Of a stretch of 64,000 bases of DNA, positions 57,621 through 64,000 are shown piece by piece. Made by a program: the position numbers and the translations under genes. This DNA is from an uncultured Paracoccaceae bacterium. Its GTDB lineage: Bacteria; Pseudomonadota; Alphaproteobacteria; Rhodobacterales; Rhodobacteraceae. The DNA lies in NCBI GenBank assembly GCA_947489445.1, contig CANLDN010000001.1:372001-436000 (forward strand), written 5' to 3'. The notes below the pieces were generated by a model, which searched no databases, was not told the origin of the DNA, and saw only the letters and a list, made by a program, of their open reading frames with translations. Each line of letters starts with the position of its first letter. Position 1 is the first letter of the stretch.

Positions 57621-58631
57621 TTAGGGCAGTTTGCTGATCAGCTTGGGCAGGTGCGTATGTGCCATTCGAATGCGCATGCTCGGCCCCGGTGCATCCGGGT
57701 CTAGCAACCCAGCCTCATACTGATCAAAGCGGGCTTCACCGGCGAGGGATTCATCTATCATGCTCTGTTCAAGTGCGGCCATCTGCGCGTCTTCAGGCAG
57801 ATCATGGATGCCTTCAGGCAACGGCATGCCACCGCTGACAGCGATATCGAGACCACTGCGTCCCTTCAATGACCGCAGATAGGCCAGGTGCTCTGGCACA
57901 AGTGCGGGGTCCAGCTTTGCAGCCATCTTATCACGTGGTGGGTTTTCACCGCTTGCATCCGCTTTCTTGCGCGCCATCTTTGCTGATCGCGCATTCCACC
58001 ATTCCGCCCAACTGCCCAACGCTTCCCCCAACAGCTCTGCGATTTGCTTGGTAACAACCGCCCCCGTGGGGTGCCATTCCAGCGTGCCGACCACGCCAGA
58101 GACCGCGTGGTGCGCTTTCATATCGATATAAAGTCGTCGGAAAATTGTTTTGAGATTGGCCGGGTTCAAACTGCCGCCGAGCTCGCCGACCACATGCAAA
58201 TCCGCCCAGTTGCGGTCAACATCGGATTCGTAGGTCCCGCCGAACATGCCTTCTGCAAACGGGCCACCAGCTGGCAAAAGCGCGCTGCGCCGACCGATCT
58301 CATTGATTGCGGTTGCGATGGCGGTCTCATCTGCCAAGGTGTCGCTCAACGTGATCAGGGCGCGCAATGTCATCGCCTTGGGGCCAATATCGACCTTCGC
58401 GCCCGTATCGTCGCGAATAATTGGTTTAAGCTGGATCGGTGAACCCTGCGGTCGTGTATCGGCGGCCCGTTGCAAGGACATCAATTGCCCGACAGCCCCG
58501 CTCCTGTCCGCAGCAGTCTGAAACCTGGCCAGCGTCGCAGCAGCGCCATGCATGGCCATGTTTTGCGCGGGTCGCACCACACTGGCGCGCGCCCTTGCGG
58601 CCGTTGGCTGGCGGGGCGCATAGTCGGGCAT
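57621..58631 (-). CDS. Unknown protein with an LQ-x-x-A-D motif as in DUF4157-type proteins
   Basis: 336 residues, no signal peptide. N-terminal 65 residues are disordered-looking (Ala/Arg/Gln) and hold A-V-G-Q-L-M-S-L-Q-R-A-A-D-T-R-P-Q, like the V-x-Q-L-x-x-L-Q-x-x-A-D-x-x-P units before the DUF4157 domain in polymorphic and contractile-system cargo proteins. No H-E-x-x-H zinc motif is seen. The body is helical, with W-A-D-L-H-V-V-G-E-L-G-G-S-L and a basic stretch with A-K-M-A-R-K-K-A-D. AAGGATCG precedes the ATG. No immunity or injection-machine gene is nearby. Function open. Confidence 0.5.
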   Translation of the reverse strand: MPDYAPRQPTAARARASVVRPAQNMAMHGAAATLARFQTAADRSGAVGQLMSLQRAADTRPQGSPIQLKPIIRDDTGAKVDIGPKAMTLRALITLSDTLADETAIATAINEIGRRSALLPAGGPFAEGMFGGTYESDVDRNWADLHVVGELGGSLNPANLKTIFRRLYIDMKAHHAVSGVVGTLEWHPTGAVVTKQIAELLGEALGSWAEWWNARSAKMARKKADASGENPPRDKMAAKLDPALVPEHLAYLRSLKGRSGLDIAVSGGMPLPEGIHDLPEDAQMAALEQSMIDESLAGEARFDQYEAGLLDPDAPGPSMRIRMAHTHLPKLISKLP

Positions 58632-58822
58632 AACGATCCTTTCATGAACGTCACAGCTCAGGCCGAACCGGGCCACGATACCTCATTGAACGGCCAGAAC
58701 TTCGTGCGCCATGACACAAAGCGGTACCATAACACCACGTTAGGCGATGCAGCACCCCGCGCCGTGGACATCCCGCCCGGGTTTGGGCAAAGTCATGAAA
58801 TCCCTGTAAAGGAGCCCTCAAG

Positions 58823-59470
58823 ATGACCGCCTATGACACGCTGATTGCTGATGCCAAGGCCTTCTATGGACAACTGAACGCCAACAACACACGCGACTGG
58901 TGGCAGGACAACCGGGCAACCTATGACGAAAACCTCAAACCGACTGCTCTTGCGCTACTGGACGAACTGACTGCGCCATTGTCCAAATTGGCCGATGCCC
59001 CGATCAAATCGAAACTTTTCCGGCCCCACCGCGACGTGCGGTTTTCCAAAGACAAAACGCCTTACAACACACATCTGCATATGATGTGGCAAATCGACAG
59101 CGACGCCCCGCAAAACCCCGTCTTTTTCTTCGGGATCGGGATGGATTATGTGACAGCTGGCGCCGGGATGATGGGCTTTGACAAACCAGTTCTGACCAAT
59201 TGGCGCAAGATGGTCGACCTGGATACCAAGCGGATCACAGGCATCGTTGAAACGGTTGAAGGGCATGGTTTTGCCTTCCGGGACCCCGCATTGAAACGGG
59301 TGCCGTCGCCTTTTGATCAGGACCACCCAGCCGGTCGGTTGCTGCGCATGAAAGGCGTTGTTGCAAGTGCAGAGCTTGGCGGTGGCGGCCCGCTGCCCCA
59401 GCGGTTGATGAGCGCGTTTGAGGGGTTGATGCCGCTCAACCATCTGCTGATCTCAATCGCGGAGGCCTAG
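58823..59470 (+). CDS. DUF2461 family protein (TIGR02453)
   Basis: 215 residues. The family signature R-P-H-R-D-V-R-F-S-K-D-K-T-P-Y-N-T-H near residue 72, preceded by N-T-R-D-W-W-Q-D-N-R-A-T-Y and followed by F-F-F-G-I-G-M-D-Y-V-T-A-G-A-G, is complete. No biochemical function is known for this family. AAGGAG about eight bases before the ATG. Divergent from the DUF4157-like gene, and a REP-like hairpin follows its stop. Confidence 0.9.
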   Translation: MTAYDTLIADAKAFYGQLNANNTRDWWQDNRATYDENLKPTALALLDELTAPLSKLADAPIKSKLFRPHRDVRFSKDKTPYNTHLHMMWQIDSDAPQNPVFFFGIGMDYVTAGAGMMGFDKPVLTNWRKMVDLDTKRITGIVETVEGHGFAFRDPALKRVPSPFDQDHPAGRLLRMKGVVASAELGGGGPLPQRLMSAFEGLMPLNHLLISIAEA

Positions 59471-59475
59471 CGCGA

Positions 59476-59497
59476 GTGGGTCAGGACCCACCTTACG
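59476..59497. repeat. REP-like hairpin with tail shared with 7255-7281
   Basis: GTGGGTC (59476-59482) pairs with GACCCAC (59485-59491), followed by the tail CTTACG. ACCCACCTTACG and the CGCC two bases further match the right end of the palindrome in the bufferin operon. The TAA stop of the minus-strand DUF4166 gene falls within the tail, so the element joins two convergent gene ends. Confidence 0.7.
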
Positions 59498-61118
59498 TCG
59501 CCGCATCTGCAGCGCCCCGCACCAGCCAGCCTTGATAATGCACCATCATCGCCCCTGTCAGCGGTGCCTTCAGCGCCACATCAAAGCGAAACCTGCCATC
59601 TTGCACGAACTCGCGCGCCTCACTGACTGGCAGCAGGAAACGGGGCAAAGGAATGGGGCCAATCCGCCCGCTGCGCACAGGAAAATGCAGCGCCCCGTCG
59701 GCAATGTGCAGCCCCAGCGTGAATGTCAGCGGCCCAAACCGTTCCGTCATCGCCCCACCCGTTTGGCGCAAAGTGGACCGAAAAACCTGCCCGCCAAACT
59801 GGCGATCCCATATCTCAGCCCCCGCCATGGGTGTCATGCGAACAGACACGGCAATATCGTCAGTCTCACCGGGAAAACCAAACACAGATGCAATCATCCG
59901 CGCCCAAACTGAACGGCCTCGCGTCACATGCGCCCGACCGGTCCAGCACCGGGGACCATAAACCTGATGAACATCCCGCACACACTCGGGCAGCTGCGCA
60001 AAATCAGCACCAAGGTGACGCACGAAGAGCGGCACCACCGTGTCCTCGACCTGTTCCGTTTTAACTGCGAGATCGGCCATACCCGCCGCAATCGCATCCA
60101 GTTCAATCACAGCCACCGCCGGTCGCGCACCCGGTGTAATCGCACCCGTATCGCGCAGCACGACCCGCGCTGCGACAGCGGGAATAAACGGCCCCTCGCC
60201 CGCCCGTGCGATCATGCGCCATGTCCGCTGCCGCCAGCCCTCAGGATAACGCGCGGTGACCGTGACCGACATGCCGCCTTCATCCGTGCCAAAGGGCCAT
60301 AACAGCTTGGCACCCAGCAGCATCAACCGCACAAACCAACCGGCAATACCAAACCCCAGCTTGCCGCGCAGCCACGAAAACAGCGCCAGCGCATGGTTCA
60401 TCACCCCCAGCTCCAGCCCCGCCCGAAACAGCACGGTGCGCGCGCCAAACGCATCCGCAAACAGCCGATGATCCGGCACCTCAATCATCCAGCCCTTGCG
60501 GATCATTCCCTGCCCCAGATCAAACCGATCCGGCTGCGACCAACTGCGCATTGGGACACGCGCGCCATCTACCGTCAAATCAAATGGCTTTCCGCATTGA
60601 TGCAAAATGCTTTCGACGACGGCCCGACCACGCGGCGCGCGGTTACCCGGCAGGATCGCACTGCTGATCGTGTCCACCTCCAAGGCGCCATCGGCCAATG
60701 CAGCCACGGCAGCTGACGATATCGCAGGCACGCTCGACACGCCCGACAGCACAAAAACACCCGCCGCCTGCGCCGCCTCATCCAGTACGCCGATGCCTGC
60801 ACAAAACGCGGGATCATCCGCCAGATCAAGGTAATGCACCGCATGCGCCACACAGGCACACGCCAACGCATAAGGATCGTCACCATAAGCATGAAACGGC
60901 CCCGCCGCATCCACCACGACGTCCGGGGCCACAGCCCAAAGCGGTGCCAGATCGCCCTGCCGATCTACAACCAGCCCCTGCGCGCCAACCTCATCGGCCA
61001 GGGCTTGTGCCTTCTCTGGCGACCGCCCGGCCACCACCACCTCATGCCCATCCCGACACAGCAAACGCACCAGCCGCGCACCAAACACGCCGTATCCGCC
61101 AAGCACCACGACCTTCAT
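59493..61118 (-). CDS. Saccharopine-dehydrogenase-like NAD(P) protein with DUF4166 domain
   Basis: 541 residues. Rossmann start V-V-V-L-G-G-Y-G-V-F-G-A-R-L-V-R, then V-D-A-A-G-P-F-H, as in saccharopine dehydrogenase-type reductases. From about residue 350 the C-terminal DUF4166 part has C-V-R-D-V-H-Q-V-Y-G-P-R-C-W-T-G-R-A-H-V-T-R and G-R-I-G-P-I-P-L-P-R-F-L-L-P. Substrate unknown. Translationally coupled (ATGA) to the DCC thiol protein upstream, a pair also seen elsewhere from memory. The stop codon is provided by a REP-like repeat. Confidence 0.85.
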   Translation of the reverse strand: MKVVVLGGYGVFGARLVRLLCRDGHEVVVAGRSPEKAQALADEVGAQGLVVDRQGDLAPLWAVAPDVVVDAAGPFHAYGDDPYALACACVAHAVHYLDLADDPAFCAGIGVLDEAAQAAGVFVLSGVSSVPAISSAAVAALADGALEVDTISSAILPGNRAPRGRAVVESILHQCGKPFDLTVDGARVPMRSWSQPDRFDLGQGMIRKGWMIEVPDHRLFADAFGARTVLFRAGLELGVMNHALALFSWLRGKLGFGIAGWFVRLMLLGAKLLWPFGTDEGGMSVTVTARYPEGWRQRTWRMIARAGEGPFIPAVAARVVLRDTGAITPGARPAVAVIELDAIAAGMADLAVKTEQVEDTVVPLFVRHLGADFAQLPECVRDVHQVYGPRCWTGRAHVTRGRSVWARMIASVFGFPGETDDIAVSVRMTPMAGAEIWDRQFGGQVFRSTLRQTGGAMTERFGPLTFTLGLHIADGALHFPVRSGRIGPIPLPRFLLPVSEAREFVQDGRFRFDVALKAPLTGAMMVHYQGWLVRGAADAAT

Positions 61119-61534
61119 GAAATCAGCCGTGCCCGAAATGCCGGATCAGGCAACGCACACATATCGCCACGGCCGAACATGGCATAGCGATTGCGGGCCA
61201 TGCGGGCATAAAGCCAATCGCGCAGCGGACGCGGGATCAGACGTAAACCCGAACACAATCGGCCCCAGCCCCCCGCACGTTCCCCCACGCGGATCACCGC
61301 ATCAAAATCGCGCCAAACATTACCATCTTCAATGAACAACCAACTCTCCGGGTCCAGCGCGTCCAACCCATTGGCCTGCATCAGGGCTGCCCCGGTCTCA
61401 GACTGAATAGGCGCAATCCGGATGTCACCCGAAGCATCCAGACGATGGATCATCCGCGCACCCCAAGAACATAAGGCACAGGTGGCATCCATGACGGCGA
61501 TGGGGTGGTTGGGCAATGTCAAAGCAGCATCCAT
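61115..61534 (-). CDS. DCC-family thiol-disulfide oxidoreductase-like protein (DUF393)
   Basis: 139 residues. Named motif D16-A-T-C19-A-L-C22 (D-x-x-C-x-x-C) in a thioredoxin-like fold with I-R-I-A-P-I-Q-S-E-T-G near residue 40 and W-x-x-L-Y-A-R-M-A-R-N-R-Y near the C-terminus, the usual DCC features. Cytosolic; redox partner unknown. First gene of the two-gene unit with the DUF4166 protein (ATGA overlap). Confidence 0.88.
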   Translation of the reverse strand: MDAALTLPNHPIAVMDATCALCSWGARMIHRLDASGDIRIAPIQSETGAALMQANGLDALDPESWLFIEDGNVWRDFDAVIRVGERAGGWGRLCSGLRLIPRPLRDWLYARMARNRYAMFGRGDMCALPDPAFRARLIS

Positions 61535-61848
61535 TTCCGGCTGTTATCAGACGGGCCGCAGCCGATATCAATAGGGCTATTGGTTGAGGCGCGCGCGCAA
61601 GAGCATCTATTCCTGTCTATCGCATAATGGGTGCTAAGCGGACAAACCGGACATAGGCATGTACGGCTTTTCCTGACGCAGCATAAAAGCGACAGTAGAC
61701 GGCACACCACTGCGCCTTCACTGGACGGGCATCAAACAAATGCCATAAACGACACCTATCTCCCCGCTACCGCCTAAGCAGTTTTCAATAGGGTGACGCG
61801 GCGGAAACGAGAATGCCTTTGTGCAGCGTAAGATGGGTAAGGATAAAC
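61535..61848. other. 314-base intergenic region, nothing recognised
   Basis: Divergent space between the DCC gene and the small membrane protein. It contains no clear palindromes, no long frame with a ribosome site and no recognised protein match. The AAGGATAAAC just before the next ATG is a ribosome site of that gene. Confidence 0.5.
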
Positions 61849-62340
61849 ATGATTGACGATTTACTTGATGTTGGCGATCTTTTCAAAACGCTTGGCTGGG
61901 TCGCAGCCGCCCTTGTTTCAGCTTGGCTTGGCGTCACCTACTTCCCAAAGGTGTTGCCCATCATCGGCTACCAAACCGAACGGGATTTTGGATTTGTAGG
62001 GGCGATTCTTCCCACACACGGGTTGCAGTATGCCTATCTACGCGAGGGCGATCAGGTCTTTATCGAATATGATACCAATATCGCTTCCGAAATATTAGGA
62101 ACACGTTTGCGTTTCATTCATCTAGAATATCCCTTACCGACATCGCTTTTCTACTCTTTCCGTGACCGCGAGGATTACGAGAGCCATAAGGAGAGCTTCG
62201 TAGGGGTGTCGTCTGGTATCCGGGAATTTACAGTCGAAGAAACCGGCATGTATCGCATCAAGATGTCAGGGCAGTCCTCCACAATCAAATTGTCGTCAAA
62301 CCGCACCAACGAATACACACTGAAGTGGTGGATCGAATGA
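61849..62340 (+). CDS. Membrane-anchored protein of unknown function
   Basis: 163 residues. Acidic N-terminus, one membrane helix (about 17-38, W-V-A-A-A-L-V-S-A-W-L-G-V-T-Y-F), then a beta-rich domain outside with a C-terminal E-Y-T-L-K-W-W-I-E. The ATG has AAGGATAAAC; the frame is open 12 codons upstream without a better site. Composition is AT-richer than the neighbours. It precedes another small membrane gene by 79 bases. Not recognised. Confidence 0.55.
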   Translation: MIDDLLDVGDLFKTLGWVAAALVSAWLGVTYFPKVLPIIGYQTERDFGFVGAILPTHGLQYAYLREGDQVFIEYDTNIASEILGTRLRFIHLEYPLPTSLFYSFRDREDYESHKESFVGVSSGIREFTVEETGMYRIKMSGQSSTIKLSSNRTNEYTLKWWIE

Positions 62341-62419
62341 TCAGCACTTTGTGCAGGGTCGCCAAGTTTGGTTGCTTTCGCTGCGCGCGTGAGACACAAA
62401 AAATGAAAGGTGACTCCAG

Positions 62420-62656
62420 ATGCTGTCAAAAATAAACCAACTGTCCCATCAATTGGTCGGATTAGCGCGTCAACAGCCACTTCTCGCCGTCGTTATTGGT
62501 ATTCTTTGTGCAATCGTCCTATTCTTTATCGGTACCGTGATCTACAGCTTCTCGACCGGCTTCGAAAGTTTCAGTCAGTTCTTGGTGCAAGTTATCATCG
62601 GGCTGATGGCCATCTTCTGGCTGCTGCACAGCCTCTGGCCAGATAGAGAGAAGTGA
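62420..62656 (+). CDS. Small membrane protein, two helices
   Basis: 78 residues with helices at about 22-46 and 55-72 and a short charged C-terminus W-P-D-R-E-K. AAAGGTGA stands eight bases before the ATG. It may be co-transcribed with the preceding membrane-anchored protein. No family recognised. Confidence 0.5.
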   Translation: MLSKINQLSHQLVGLARQQPLLAVVIGILCAIVLFFIGTVIYSFSTGFESFSQFLVQVIIGLMAIFWLLHSLWPDREK

Positions 62657-63198
62657 CTAGTCCTGCCGCATCATGCCATCCCGCCAACCCAAGCGGGGGC
62701 GCTTCACCGGACGCTCACGGGCCTTGAATCAGTTCGGACGCTTCTTCACGAAGGTCCTCACTGTTGAGAGAATCTATGAGCCTGTTTACTTCGCGCCTGT
62801 TGCGCGCAGCTAGCTTGGGCGGTGCTAACCAAGAACGAATACTTCAGGCCTCACGCAGCCTAAGATAAGGAAAAGGAACACCGAGACAGCAAGACCCTTG
62901 AAATGATGGAGCAAAGTCAGCCCGCCAACCAAGACACCCTGTCGAATGTCTGGGACACGTTGTTGTCCGATAAGCCGTTTGGGACTTGGTCTGCGGAAAC
63001 CATCAAGGCTAGCGGCTACGAGTGCTGCGTAAACAGGCTGGACACACGTCTGCTTCTGACCAGTGCTAAATCAGCTTGAAAAATGTCTTGCTAAGCAAGA
63101 ATAATCCACACATGCCGTCTCTTTACGCCGCAGCATCGATCAAAATGGGCTCAAAGCCGTCATCCACCTACGCAATGCAACCAATAGAAGGACCATGG
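62657..63198. other. 542-base region, decayed or non-coding
   Basis: No palindrome or RNA recognised. A 58-codon frame at 62903-63079 starts M-M-E-Q-S-Q-P-A-N-Q-D-T-L and ends S-A-K-S-A but lacks a ribosome site. Composition differs little from neighbours. May be a gene remnant. Confidence 0.4.
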
Positions 63199-64000
63199 TC
63201 AAACCTTGGTCGCCGACACGACCGGCGTCACGGCACGCCGCGCCACTGCCTCGCGCCATGTGATGAAACTGACCGAAGCCATGATAATCGCGCCGCCGAA
63301 TATCACCCATCCATCCACTGTTTCACCAAATACCACCGCCCCCAGCAAAACGGCCCAGACCAATTGCAGGAACGTGACCGGCTGCGTGACGGTCAAAGGT
63401 GCGGCCGCAAAGGCCAGCGTCATGGTGTAATGCCCGGCAGTCGCAAAACAGGCGACCAGAAACAACCAACCCAAATCCGCCAGGCTCGGCGTGATCCAGA
63501 CCATAGCTGCAAAGGGGGCCAATCCAATCGTCACCACAATCGACAACATACCAACCACCACCGGGGCTGACACCTCGCCTGACAATTGCTTGGCAATCAG
63601 ATATCCGGCGGCAAAGCAAATTGCCGTGCCCAGCATCGCGATATGGCCCAGCTCCACCGCTTTGATCCCCGGACGCAGGATCACCATCGCACCGATCAAG
63701 GCCACGACAACCGCCACCAACCGGCGCGGCGGCAGTTTGTCTCCCAAAAACAATGCGGCCCCCAGCGTCACATAAATCGGCGACAGGTAATTCATCGCCG
63801 TCACTTCGGCGATCGGAATACGGGCCATTGCAAAGAACCATAAAATCACAGCCACCGTATGGACCAGACCGCGCAGGCCAAACAGCTTCAACTGTCGGCG
63901 CGTCAGCCGGGCAGCCATGATCGGCTTGATCATCGGGATCAGAAACACCAGCCCAAGCACATAGCGCAAAAACGCCCCTTGGGCGGCGGGCACATCATCG
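63199..64000 (-). CDS. EamA/DMT-family transporter, 5' end outside the window
   Basis: At least 267 residues of an about 300-residue drug/metabolite transporter. Reads without interruption to the window edge; the in-frame GTG near the edge is internal, since P-A-A-Q-G-A-F-L-R-Y is a first-helix loop of the family. Nine further helices are seen in two similar halves, with N-Y-L-S-P-I-Y-V-T-L-G-A-A-L-F-L-G-D-K-L in half one and F-L-Q-L-V-W-A-V-L-L-G-A-V-V-F-G-E in half two, the two EamA signatures. Direction (export or import) and substrate cannot be read. Confidence 0.88.
   Translation of the reverse strand, partial: DDVPAAQGAFLRYVLGLVFLIPMIKPIMAARLTRRQLKLFGLRGLVHTVAVILWFFAMARIPIAEVTAMNYLSPIYVTLGAALFLGDKLPPRRLVAVVVALIGAMVILRPGIKAVELGHIAMLGTAICFAAGYLIAKQLSGEVSAPVVVGMLSIVVTIGLAPFAAMVWITPSLADLGWLFLVACFATAGHYTMTLAFAAAPLTVTQPVTFLQLVWAVLLGAVVFGETVDGWVIFGGAIIMASVSFITWREAVARRAVTPVVSATKV

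Noticed and set aside
1..64000. CRISPR arrays, rRNA genes, prophage structural genes
   Set aside because: No regularly spaced repeats, no rRNA-like sequence and no phage structural proteins seen; the 11-base repeats at 11130 are too short and lack spacers.

Overview
The window looks like a chromosomal segment of a marine Rhodobacteraceae (Roseobacter-group) alphaproteobacterium. This rests on recognisable gene content and order: maf - short RNase E/G - yacG beside infA, an Anbu proteasome-like operon, a che cluster with cheD and small roseobacter-type accessory genes, ubiK, MidA/PgeF next to lgt, and many ATGA start/stop overlaps. The identification is from memory of protein families; no search was run.

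Layout. 0-2.6 kb: MFS transporter and alpha/beta hydrolase divergent from an ArsR-SRPBCC fusion regulator, with a palindromic operator between them. 2.8-4.6 kb: two lipoproteins with TbpB-like signatures on opposite strands. 4.7-6.8 kb: thrS with terminator. 6.9-9.4 kb: a complete bufferin-type RiPP operon (DUF2282 precursor, DUF692/MNIO enzyme, DUF2063 partner, DoxX membrane protein), the most notable system here. 9.4-12.1 kb: small stress-type genes, a repeat-rich intergenic region and a REP-associated tyrosine transposase with its own inverted REP pair. 12.1-15.2 kb: thyX and a Slam-like outer-membrane protein that could serve the lipoproteins. 15.2-20.1 kb: the five-gene Anbu operon (two transglutaminase-like proteins, circularly permuted ATP-grasp, alpha-E protein, Anbu peptidase).

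20.3-25 kb: tRNA-Phe, yacG, RNase E/G, maf, infA, then an ArnA-dehydrogenase-like epimerase coupled to a GT61 glycosyltransferase. 25-30.5 kb: peptide-type ABC transporter with fused ATPases. 30.5-37.2 kb: chemotaxis operon STAS-cheY-cheA-cheW-cheR-cheY-unknown-cheB-cheD, with a CheB whose receiver domain has lost its phosphorylation residues. 37.2-42 kb: hydroxyacid dehydrogenase, acyl-CoA synthetase and ABC exporter. 42.1-49 kb: a patch of decay after tRNA-Gly: a broken IS1182-type transposase, a frameshifted unknown gene and a GST fragment, interleaved with intact gdhA, a PPOX-family protein, a ThDP enzyme and a DUF1330 protein. 48.6-50.3 kb: SDR protein without Tyr/Lys catalytic pair, divergent from a LysR regulator. 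51.4-54.7 kb: small helical protein, ubiK, and the coupled lgt-midA-pgeF operon. 54.9-64 kb: small roseobacter protein, Hint-like protein, MATE exporter, a DUF4157-like unknown, DUF2461, DUF4166 and DCC proteins, two small membrane proteins, and a truncated EamA transporter at the right edge.

The genes form several self-contained units rather than one pathway. Two possible functional links across the window are (i) the Slam-like protein at 13.8 kb with the lipoproteins at 2.9 and 4.0 kb, and (ii) two families of palindromic REP-like repeats, one adjacent to the RAYT transposase and one at gene ends at 7.26 and 59.48 kb.
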